Part shown: piece by piece, positions 1-5,075 of the stretch
Position numbering within the stretch: the first letter of the stretch is position 1
Layout: each line of letters starts with the position of its first letter
DNA from: JBHJGS01 sp050331575
GTDB taxonomy: Bacteria > Pseudomonadota > Alphaproteobacteria > Sphingomonadales > Rhodothalassiaceae
Length of the DNA stretch: 11,437 bases
Direction of reading: 5' to 3'
Assembly (NCBI GenBank): GCA_050331575.1
Contig: JBHJGS010000055.1
Location: 1-11,437 of the forward strand
Program-made: the position numbers and the translations under genes
The notes under the pieces: model-generated
Told to the model about the DNA's origin: nothing
The model's input: only the letters and a program-made list of their open reading frames with translations
Databases searched by the model: none

Positions 1-84
1 CTCCGCCATCACCTCAAGCGGGTCGCCCAGCTCGGAAACCCGCTTCAAACGCTCGTCAACGTCAAAAAAGCCTGTCTGTTTCAT
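1..84 (-). CDS. IS5-family transposase, N-terminal fragment cut by the window edge
   Basis: The minus strand starts with ATG at 84-82 and stays open for 28 codons to the window edge. It begins MKQTGFFDVDERLKRVSELG, the characteristic opening of a large group of IS5-family DDE transposases, which normally continue with a Leu/Glu-rich segment and a GGRPPFDP motif that would lie outside the window. The transposase would cut and rejoin the ends of its own insertion sequence. About 40-50 nt between the start codon and the presumed element end (near 125-131) suits such an element, but I cannot identify the terminal inverted repeat from one end alone. The neighbouring cassette at 278-1092 is decayed, which fits a mobile or accessory region. 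The family call rests on the N-terminus only; whether the gene is intact is unknown. Confidence 0.7.
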   Translation of the reverse strand, partial: MKQTGFFDVDERLKRVSELGDPLEVMAE

Positions 85-131
85 CCTTCCAATGAATCAG
101 AAATCGATCCAATGAGCGAGGGTTTTTGGAG
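85..131. mobile_element. Probable right end of the IS5-type element
   Basis: This is the untranslated DNA upstream of the transposase start. The element should end within it. A segment matching a second copy at 1062-1106 begins at 131, which would put the junction between IS and older DNA near 125-131 if that similarity belongs to interrupted DNA. The terminal repeat and target duplication cannot be checked because the other end lies outside the window. Confidence 0.35.
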
Positions 132-175
132 GCGTCCAGCTTGAGGCTTTCGATGCTGTCCAACACGGGCCGGGC
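131..175 (-). repeat. 45-bp degenerate inverted copy of 1062-1106 (left copy)
   Basis: The reverse complement of this segment matches 1062-1106 at 35 of 45 aligned positions by hand, with a 13-nt identical core (GAAAGCCTCAAGC). Translated, the two copies read ARPVLDSIESLKLDA and ARPLLDRVESLKRIA, so they may be pieces of the same unidentified coding family in opposite orientation. They bracket the toxin/immunity cassette. Confidence 0.5.
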
Positions 176-277
176 CCTCTGCAGTTCGGCCACGGACCCC
201 GAAGCTAAACTTCAAGTCCTGCCCATAAGGAGTTCCTTCCGCTGCACTCTGATAACATTTAGCAAACGGAGTAAAAT

Positions 278-525
278 TTATTCAAACTTATAGCCAAGCG
301 GCTCAAGAGAACTTTTAATTTTTTGGTACATTCGTTTGGATGCGGACTCTTCAGTATCAAAATATTCTATTCCTCTTTTTTTCCACGCTCATTAGTGTAG
401 ATAATCCAATTTCCATTTTCAAAGACGAGATCTGTGCTTTGATCATTACCTGTTTCCCCGATCGAGAAATACCATGAAGGTATTTCGTTCTCCTCAATGA
501 CAGATTTTAAATCACGTATCTTCAT
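278..525 (-). pseudogene. Small immunity-like gene for the TNT toxin, split by a frameshift in an A7 tract
   Basis: The minus-strand ATG at 525 lies 9 nt after the stop of the toxin pseudogene, with AGGA 7 nt upstream as ribosome binding site. The first frame gives 52 residues, starting MKIRDLKSVIEENEIPSWYF and including WIIYTNERGKK, then stops at TAG 369-367. A 1-nt backward shift at the A7 tract (positions 376-382) joins it to an open 32-codon tail ending at TAA 280-278 (GIEYFDTEESASKRMYQKIK and onward to GYKFE), making a coherent acidic 82-residue protein. The position directly behind the toxin, the small size and the W-x-x-Y-x-x-ERG motif resemble small immunity proteins of polymorphic toxin systems. 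I do not assign a Pfam family. A7 preceded by GG reads as A_AAA_AAA in the zero frame, so slippage could restore the product; plain loss of one A is the simpler explanation. The DNA is AT-rich compared with the rest of the window. Confidence 0.55.
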
Positions 526-534
526 ATCTGAATC

Positions 535-1092
535 CTATTTCTGTGGTTTTTCGGCTTTAGTTATCTTCAAGAACCCTTCATTGACCAAATCATCGACTGA
601 CGATTCTGTTAGGTATTGCGTCGCTCCACCCGGTTGATCAAACTATGCTGCTGCCCTTCCTTCTTCCACAGGTAGCGGCCTGACGACCTCATATTCAAAA
701 TAGGGTTGCTTGCTCGCATCGTAAGGCAAAGCTCGTTGCTCATATGGTGAGCCGCTTGGAGACAAGAAACGTCCTGTCGGCAATCCAAAGCGGTCAATTT
801 TTTGACCCGGTTGAAGGACGTTGGCGTGCCTTGTGCCCGCTTCAAAACCATCGTCCGGCGGCCACCGAAGATAACCCTCCTCATCATACCATTCATCACT
901 TAAGTCCTGCCGGTGATAAGGTTCACGCTTCGGCGGTGCTTTCCTGGTTGGCCTCGGCAGCCCGTCCGGCGGTGCCTTGGCGTCCTGCTGGACGGTGTAG
1001 CGGCGTTTGGTGGGGCCGGTTTGGGTGCGGCGGAGGCCGGTGTCGATGGCGCGAGGCCATGGCCCGGCCGCTGCTGGATCGGGTCGAAAGCC
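535..1092 (-). pseudogene. TNT-type NAD glycohydrolase toxin C-terminus with an internal amber codon
   Basis: Read on the minus strand, this frame carries the recognisable TNT (tuberculosis necrotizing toxin) domain. The segments in order are EWYDEEGYLRWPPDDGF, LQPGQKIDRFGLPTGRFLSP, PYEQRALPY, PYFEYEVVRPLPVEEGRAAA, a TAG codon at 645-643, then FDQPGGATQYLTES and a tail ending VNEGFLKI, with the true stop TAG at 537-535. Family members have Trp-Phe at the amber position, so TGG to TAG is the likely lesion. The Gln of GGATQY, in the position of the family's catalytic Gln, lies beyond it. Intact TNT domains hydrolyse NAD+ and are delivered as the C-terminus of a larger polymorphic toxin. Upstream in this frame is a Pro/Arg-rich linker, open to a TGA at 1095-1093. 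No Rhs, VENN or other delivery domain is recognisable beyond it, so the N-terminal part is missing or scrambled. Confidence 0.7.
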
Positions 1093-1106
1093 TCAAGCGG
1101 ATCGCC
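1062..1106 (+). repeat. 45-bp degenerate inverted copy of 131-175 (right copy)
   Basis: This is the partner of the left copy. In the plus-strand frame it reads ARPLLDRVESLKRIA and continues through KLRAAAQTLADRWR. The continuation has the right character for a helical protein remnant but breaks down soon after, and I could not identify the family. It overlaps the far upstream part of the toxin pseudogene frame on the other strand. Confidence 0.5.
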
Positions 1107-1396
1107 CCGGCCAAGCTGCGCGCCGCCGCCCAGACCCTTGCCGATCGGTGGCGGCTGGGCGCTATGAGGGCGGGCAGCCGATGCGGGTGGCGCTGCCGGT
1201 CTCGGTCGACCGGGTCGAGCTGATCTTCCACGACGATCCGGCGGTCGACCATTTCCAGGAGCCGGCCGGTCTTCGAGGTGTCCATCTGCCCGGTCACCCA
1301 GGCTTGGATTGTGTCGTGCGCGAAACGATGCGGTGTCGCTTTTGGGGCCAGGGCTGCGGGCGGCTGCCTTCCCGTGCGCGGCCACCGATTATGACA

Positions 1397-1429
1397 GTGC
1401 GAGTCAAGAATTTTGACACTTTTGCGCAC
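1397..1429. promoter_or_regulatory. Nested inverted repeat, candidate activator site
   Basis: GTCAA (1403-1407) and TTGAC (1413-1417) form an inverted pair around GAATT, inside an outer pair GTGCG (1397-1401) and CGCAC (1425-1429). The centre lies roughly 140 nt before the expected start of transcription from the sigma-54 promoter at 1524-1539, the usual distance for an enhancer of a sigma-54 activator such as PrsR. No matching element was seen at the same distance before the second CTERM gene, so the role is speculative. Confidence 0.2.
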
Positions 1430-1501
1430 AAGCCGGGCCCAGCTGTAAAATATTCTGACGCGCGGAGGCCCCGCGCCGGCTTGGCACGGGAGAAAGCCTT
1501 C

Positions 1502-1512
1502 AGCCGACAGGG
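1502..1512 (+). promoter_or_regulatory. Shared 11-bp word AGCCGACAGGG, candidate PrsR half-site (copy 1)
   Basis: The same 11 bp occur in reverse orientation at 10319-10329, upstream of the second sigma-54 promoter. Here the word ends about 12 nt before the -24 GG, closer than usual for an enhancer. A related perfect palindrome, GCCGACA-CCTC-TGTCGGC, sits at 10145-10162. Binding by PrsR is an inference. Confidence 0.3.
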
Positions 1513-1523
1513 TTTGGCAGCCT

Positions 1524-1539
1524 TGGCACGCTCCGTGCT
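1524..1539 (+). promoter_or_regulatory. Sigma-54 (-24/-12) promoter of the VPLPA-CTERM gene
   Basis: TGGCACG-CTCC-GTGCT matches the sigma-54 consensus TGGCACG-N4-TTGCW except for one base. The invariant GG (1525-1526) and GC (1537-1538) are separated by exactly 10 nt. Transcription would start near 1550, leaving a leader of about 28 nt before the ATG at 1578. The nearly identical element before the other CTERM gene and the sigma-54 activator PrsR in the same window support the call. Confidence 0.75.
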
Positions 1540-1577
1540 TTAGTCATGCTCACACAACAAGCACAAAGGGGGGCTTT

Positions 1578-2285
1578 ATGAAACGGATGTGTCTCGCAGC
1601 GGTGGCTGCGGTCGCGATGTTGATCCCAGCACCGGGGATTGCCGGGGTGATCGATCTCAGCACGGTACCGGGGATGTCCCATGGCATGATCATGTATGAT
1701 CAGATGCCCGGGATCACCATGACCGCGACAAGCAAGACCGATTACCTGGTCGCCTTCGACACCAAAACCGCCAAGAAGGACACCAGCGACGATGATCTGT
1801 TGAAGCCGTTCGGGGCACCGCAGCCGGGCGCGCCGGCCGCCTATAGCGCCGTGCCGGAAGATCCGGATTTTCTGCTCATCATGAACGAAAATTGGGATTG
1901 TGGTGCCACCTACTGTAACGACCCGGATGATGATGTCCGCGGCGGCACGATCTCGTTCGCGTTTGACGATCCGGTGACCATGCTGAGCCTTGACTTGTTC
2001 GACCTCGATGGCGGCGGCCAGAGCGAGTTCGTCGAGATTACGCTGCATACGGCTGGTTTCACTCAGACCGTCAGTGGCGCGCATATCGGCGACGGCAATG
2101 CCGCGCGCATTGATCTGGTCACCTTGTTCGGCAGCCAGAGCACGGCGGGCGTGTCGCAGATGGATCTGTACTTCAAGTCCTCGGGCGCCGTTGGCGAAAT
2201 CACCTTCTTGCAGGTGCCGCTGCCCGCCACCGCGCTGTTTTTGGCCGCCGGACTGGCCGCGGTTGGGCCACGCCGGCGCCGCTAA
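1578..2285 (+). CDS. VPLPA-CTERM sorting-domain secreted protein
   Basis: This is a 235-residue secreted protein of unknown function. Residues 1-22 form a Sec signal peptide (MKRMCLAA, a hydrophobic core, PAPGIA before the likely cleavage). The C-terminus carries the exosortase sorting signal: VPLPA at 213-217, a hydrophobic helix about 218-230, then PRRRR. The middle (about 120-211) has the beta-rich pattern common in this protein class (GGTISFAFDDPVTMLSLDLF, then acidic DLDGGG and SGAVGEITF). C108 and C113 could form a disulfide. The start follows an AAAGGGGGGC ribosome binding site and sits just downstream of a sigma-54 promoter. By family knowledge, an exosortase cleaves such tails after export, and the mature protein goes to the envelope or the extracellular matrix. 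The function of the mature part is not known. The sorting signal is clear; subfamily naming is by motif only. Confidence 0.88.
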   Translation: MKRMCLAAVAAVAMLIPAPGIAGVIDLSTVPGMSHGMIMYDQMPGITMTATSKTDYLVAFDTKTAKKDTSDDDLLKPFGAPQPGAPAAYSAVPEDPDFLLIMNENWDCGATYCNDPDDDVRGGTISFAFDDPVTMLSLDLFDLDGGGQSEFVEITLHTAGFTQTVSGAHIGDGNAARIDLVTLFGSQSTAGVSQMDLYFKSSGAVGEITFLQVPLPATALFLAAGLAAVGPRRRR

Positions 2286-2324
2286 CGCACCTTTCACCGC
2301 CCACCGGGTCAGGCATGCGCCGGC

Positions 2325-2350
2325 GGGCCCCACGGCCCCTCTTCGTTTTT
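2325..2350 (+). terminator. Weak candidate terminator after the VPLPA-CTERM gene
   Basis: A 5-bp GC stem, GGGCC (2325-2329) and GGCCC (2334-2338), is closed by a CCAC loop and followed by CTCTTCG and a run of five T (2346-2350). The stem is short and the T-run is displaced by about 7 nt, so this is a tentative call supported by its position 40 nt after the stop codon. Confidence 0.35.
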
Positions 2351-2436
2351 GTGATCACGCGTCAAGGAATTGTTCATTGCCCGATCGGATAATCAGTCCA
2401 CATTAGAATCAAATTGTACATAATGAAGTAACGCTC

Positions 2437-2706
2437 ATGGCAGACGCTCCGCACTATCATTGCGCATCCGCTCAAAGCGGTCGACAGACCGCCAGTCGAC
2501 ACTCGGCCAGTCGACACTCGGCCAGTCGGCACTCGGCCACCCGACACTCGGCCGTTCGACACACAGCCGGTCGGGCTCGGCATGGCCGCGACGAGGGCGG
2601 CGTGCCCTCCAGCCGGTTGAACCCGATCCTGGCCGGGCTGATCACAGCTCTGGCCAGCGGCCTGCTGTGGCTTGGCCTTCTCCGGTTAACCGGCCTGATC
2701 GGCTGA
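2437..2706 (+). CDS. Possible small membrane protein with a pentapeptide-coding tandem repeat
   Basis: This is an 89-codon open frame that I do not recognise. The first third holds a run of ASRHS-like pentapeptides (about residues 18-48) encoded by the 15-bp tandem repeat. The last third is one hydrophobic segment beginning LNPILAGLITALASGLLWLG (about residues 61-89), plausible as a C-terminal membrane anchor after a basic, Arg/His-rich cytoplasmic region. The 3' half has high GC3, in keeping with real genes here. Against it, the ribosome binding site is poor (GAAG about 9 nt before ATG), and because the repeat is a multiple of three, the opposite strand is also open through it. The stop lies 16 nt from the end of the convergent deacetylase gene. 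It may be a real accessory gene or a chance frame. Confidence 0.4.
   Translation: MADAPHYHCASAQSGRQTASRHSASRHSASRHSATRHSAVRHTAGRARHGRDEGGVPSSRLNPILAGLITALASGLLWLGLLRLTGLIG
2476..2580 (+). repeat. 15-bp tandem repeat, about 5-7 units
   Basis: Units of GCCAGTCGACACTCG occur at 2491-2505 and 2506-2520 (identical), 2521-2535 (one change), 2536-2550 (three changes) and 2551-2565 (more divergent). Degenerate units flank them at 2476-2490 and 2566-2580. The decay of identity from the left-centre outward suggests recent duplication of the central units. The period preserves the reading frame of the surrounding open frame. Confidence 0.85.
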
Positions 2707-2709
2707 CGG

Positions 2710-2741
2710 GCAGCGCTGTGGCTTAAGCGGCTTGGCGCTGC
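2710..2741. terminator. Hairpin between convergent genes
   Basis: GCAGCGC (2710-2716) pairs with GCGCTGC (2735-2741), with the palindrome GCTTAAGC (2721-2728) in the loop. It spans the stop codon of the deacetylase gene and lies just after the stop of the small open frame at 2437-2706, where a two-way terminator would be expected. No T-run follows on either strand, so this is a weak call. Confidence 0.25.
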
Positions 2742-3700
2742 AGGTCGCCGGCCAACCATGCCTGGCGAATTTGCTGCGGGGTCCGCGCAACCCCGCCCAT
2801 CTCACTGAAAAAGAAGTCGAAAAAGCGGTCCATGTCGCTCAAGAACCGATCCAGGTCCGCCTGGCTGCGCACATAAGGCGTGTGGCCAATGGTCAGCGAC
2901 GGGCTGTGATAGGTGTAGCTGAACACCTTTTGTCCCGCTCCGGCCATGGCCCGGACCAGCCGGATATGATCCTCCGCATGGGCTCCTTCCGGGCTGAGCC
3001 GGATGCGTTCCAGCAAGCCCAGACGCGCCAGCACCCCAGGCAGATGCAGGCGCACGGCGGCCGCCCCGCTCACGGATCGGAACCAGCGCGGCCCCAAGGC
3101 GCGCAGGCGCCCGGCGAAGCCCACCGTTAAGGGCAGTTCCATCACGTCTACCGTGCCCTGCAGGGTGCGCACCTGCGGCCCCTCGGACCGAAAATCCGGC
3201 CCGCAATCGGCAGCGAAACTGGTGTACGGCACAATGCTGAGATCGATTTCATAGCCCAGCGCGGCCAGGATCGCCGGCGTATGCGGACCAAGGCCGTAGC
3301 GCCCGGCCTTGTAGACCGTCGGCCGCCGACCGAACGCCTCGGCAATGGCCGCGGTGAGGACTTCCAGTTTGCGGCGTTCCAATGGTTTCGGCAGATTGCC
3401 GGGATAGGAATGCGCGCGGGACACCGTTTCTTCATGGGGCGGGTTTACCCAAGGGTGCAGATGCGCGCCGATGACCGCCTCGCCGGCGTCCTGGAACGCC
3501 TTCAACACCGCCACAGCATCAGCGTCGCTCGCCACCGGATGGTCGATCACATAGGTCGGCACGATGCCGTACCGCGCAAAGATCTCCTTCGCCTGAGCCT
3601 GAGCGGCAATATTGCTCACCGCCCGATTGGCCGGGTCGAAGGGACCGTGCCAATCGAATTCCTCCTCGGTATCGATGATCACGCAGAGCATCGGTGTCAT
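2723..3700 (-). CDS. Polysaccharide deacetylase-like protein (WalW-type), third gene of the prs operon
   Basis: The 325-residue protein belongs by motif to the carbohydrate esterase 4/polysaccharide deacetylase superfamily and resembles WalW-type proteins of surface-polysaccharide loci. Visible landmarks are DTEEEFDW at 10-17 (catalytic/metal Asp region), GAHLHPWVNPP at 78-88 with H80 and H82 as likely metal ligands, YKAGRYGLG at 130-138, and SYTYHSPSL at 261-269 with H265. The expected reaction is removal of N- or O-acetyl groups from a polysaccharide; the substrate cannot be read from the sequence. There is no signal peptide or membrane segment, so it looks cytoplasmic. The ATG at 3700 lies 22 nt after the prsR stop with AGAAAGGG upstream, so it is probably co-transcribed with prsK and prsR. 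A deacetylase fits the known tie between PEP-CTERM systems and exopolysaccharide, though this is not obviously the PEP-CTERM-locus deacetylase subfamily. Confidence 0.8.
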   Translation of the reverse strand: MTPMLCVIIDTEEEFDWHGPFDPANRAVSNIAAQAQAKEIFARYGIVPTYVIDHPVASDADAVAVLKAFQDAGEAVIGAHLHPWVNPPHEETVSRAHSYPGNLPKPLERRKLEVLTAAIAEAFGRRPTVYKAGRYGLGPHTPAILAALGYEIDLSIVPYTSFAADCGPDFRSEGPQVRTLQGTVDVMELPLTVGFAGRLRALGPRWFRSVSGAAAVRLHLPGVLARLGLLERIRLSPEGAHAEDHIRLVRAMAGAGQKVFSYTYHSPSLTIGHTPYVRSQADLDRFLSDMDRFFDFFFSEMGGVARTPQQIRQAWLAGDLQRQAA

Positions 3701-3722
3701 GCGCTTGCCCTTTCTCTTTGCC

Positions 3723-5075
3723 TCAGCGCAGCCCGTGCTCGTCCAGCAACTGATACAGCCGCGGCCGGCTGACCTCCAAAAGCCGTGCCGCTTCAGACAG
3801 ATTGCCCGCCGCTGCTGCCATGGCTTTGCGTGTCGCCTCCAATTCGGCCATGCGCCGGGCCTCCTTCAGCGAGATCACCTCCGAGCGCTCCTGCTCATCC
3901 GGCGCCAACTGCAGGTCCGCCGCGCTGACGCGGCCGTCGGCAACGGCCAAGGCGCGCTTGATGCGGCTCTGCAGTTCCCGGACATTGCCGGGCCAGGCAT
4001 AATCCATGATCGCCGCCAGCGCATCCGGCGCGAAGCCGGCGCATTTCAATCCCTGTTCGGCCGTCCAGCTCTGCAGAAAGCGCTGTGCGATCAGCACGGC
4101 GTCCTCTGGCCGATCGCGGAGCGGCGGCACGGTGACCAGGGCCTCGCCGATGCGGTAATACAGATCCTCCCGGAACGTCCCGTCTTTGATACCGGCCTCC
4201 AGATCGCGATTGGTTGCCGCCACCAGCCGAAAATCCACCGCAACCGGCTTGCGCCCGCCGACGCGGTCAACCGTCCGATCTTGCAACACGCGCAGCAATT
4301 TGGCTTGCAGCGCCATCGGCATCTCGCCGATCTCGTCGAGAAAGAGCGTGCCCTTGTGGGCCTGTTCGATCTTGCCGATGGTGGTCTTATGGGCGCCGGT
4401 AAAAGCGCCCTTTTCATGGCCGAACAGCTCCGATTCCAAGAGATTTTCCGGAATGGCCGCGCAATTGATGGCAATGAACGGGCCCTTGGCGCGCGGACTT
4501 AAGCTGTGCACGCCCTTCGACACCAATTCCTTGCCGGTGCCGCTTTCCCCGATGATCAGCACCGAAACATCGGTCTTGGCCATGCGCGCGACCTGCTGGC
4601 TTAGCGTGTGCAGCTTGGGGCTGGTCGTGATTAGGTTCGGGATCAGGCTTTGCGACTGCATCGACTGCAGCTGGCGGTTCTCGTGTTCGATCTCGAACAA
4701 CACCCTTGCGCGTCCGACAATCAAGCGCAGCTCATCCAGATCCAGCGGCTTTTGATAAAAATCATAGGCTCCCAAGGCCACGGAGCGCAGCGCGTAAGAT
4801 CGCTCCTTCTGGCCGGTCATCACGATGATCTTGGCGTTGGGCGCGGCCTTCAAAAGCTCTTCCAGAGCGGCCAGGCCTTCGGTGGCTTCATCCTCATTAG
4901 GCGGCAAGCCCAGGTCGAGCAACACCACCGCCGGCGCATGTTTGCCAGCCGCGGCGACACCGGAGGCGCGGTCATGGCAGGCCTCCACCACAAAATCGTC
5001 GAATGCCCATTTCAATTGGCGGGTTATGCCTTGGTCATCGTCGATGACCAACAGGCGGTGTGTCTCAGCGGTCAT
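3723..5075 (-). CDS. prsR: PrsR, sigma-54-dependent response regulator of the PEP-CTERM system
   Basis: This is a 450-residue NtrC-type activator. The receiver domain spans about 7-125, with the acidic pocket D12-D14, phospho-acceptor D54 (LLDLGLP), T87 and K109. The AAA+ domain spans about 147-385, with Walker A GESGTGKE (176-183), the sigma-54 contact loop GAFTGA (223-228) and Walker B GTLFLDEIG (242-250). A Fis-type helix-turn-helix sits at about 424-446 (NLSEAARLLEVSRPRLYQLL). The layout and the pairing with PrsK match the PEP-CTERM response regulator family. The start at 5075 is chosen because MTAETHRLLVIDDD is the natural receiver start and its ATG overlaps the prsK stop as ATGA (4 bp), which implies translational coupling; an upstream in-frame Met at 5195 would bury 40 residues inside prsK. 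It should activate sigma-54 promoters such as those at 1524-1539 and 10401-10416. All key residues are present. Confidence 0.93.
   Translation of the reverse strand: MTAETHRLLVIDDDQGITRQLKWAFDDFVVEACHDRASGVAAAGKHAPAVVLLDLGLPPNEDEATEGLAALEELLKAAPNAKIIVMTGQKERSYALRSVALGAYDFYQKPLDLDELRLIVGRARVLFEIEHENRQLQSMQSQSLIPNLITTSPKLHTLSQQVARMAKTDVSVLIIGESGTGKELVSKGVHSLSPRAKGPFIAINCAAIPENLLESELFGHEKGAFTGAHKTTIGKIEQAHKGTLFLDEIGEMPMALQAKLLRVLQDRTVDRVGGRKPVAVDFRLVAATNRDLEAGIKDGTFREDLYYRIGEALVTVPPLRDRPEDAVLIAQRFLQSWTAEQGLKCAGFAPDALAAIMDYAWPGNVRELQSRIKRALAVADGRVSAADLQLAPDEQERSEVISLKEARRMAELEATRKAMAAAAGNLSEAARLLEVSRPRLYQLLDEHGLR

Larger units (their letters stand above)
1107..1520. other. Stretch with no convincing gene upstream of the first CTERM gene
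   Basis: Several open frames cross this GC-rich stretch on both strands. None shows a recognisable domain, a ribosome binding site with a plausible start, or a continuous protein-like composition. Fragments of more protein-like sequence appear in different frames, suggesting decayed coding DNA. The right part, from about 1390, is probably the upstream regulatory region of the gene at 1578, with a nested inverted repeat at 1397-1429 and an 11-bp word at 1502-1512. Confidence 0.4.

Noticed and set aside
609..899. A 96-codon minus-strand open frame starting MMNGMMRR, and a plus-strand frame at 744-1223
   Set aside because: Both overlap the TNT pseudogene in other frames and lack any domain. The TNT frame carries clear family motifs despite the internal stop.
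1062..1200. IS66-type transposase remnant suggested by ARPLLD and a following DRW segment
   Set aside because: The distance between the two motifs and the missing DNN-x-x-E block do not fit IS66, so the family is left unassigned.
900..1429. Long minus-strand frames (1385-900 and 1429-923) as the N-terminal part of the toxin
   Set aside because: They are Pro/Arg/Ala-rich with no delivery domain, and neither joins the TNT frame without a shift. They remain possible decayed sequence but cannot be supported as genes.
1483..1500. A second TGGCACG element before the first CTERM gene
   Set aside because: The -24 GG and -12 GC are 11 nt apart rather than 10, which disfavours sigma-54 binding; the element 41 nt downstream has correct spacing.
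1500..2333. A 277-codon minus-strand open frame opposite the VPLPA-CTERM gene
   Set aside because: It is Arg/Gly/His-rich with no domain, and the plus strand has a signal peptide, a sorting tail and a promoter. It is a high-GC antisense shadow.
2476..2580. A CRISPR array
   Set aside because: The repeats are direct and contiguous with a 15-bp period and have no spacers.
3612..4502. A 296-codon plus-strand open frame opposite prsR
   Set aside because: It lies against the conserved AAA+ domain of PrsR and has the composition of a complementary-strand shadow.
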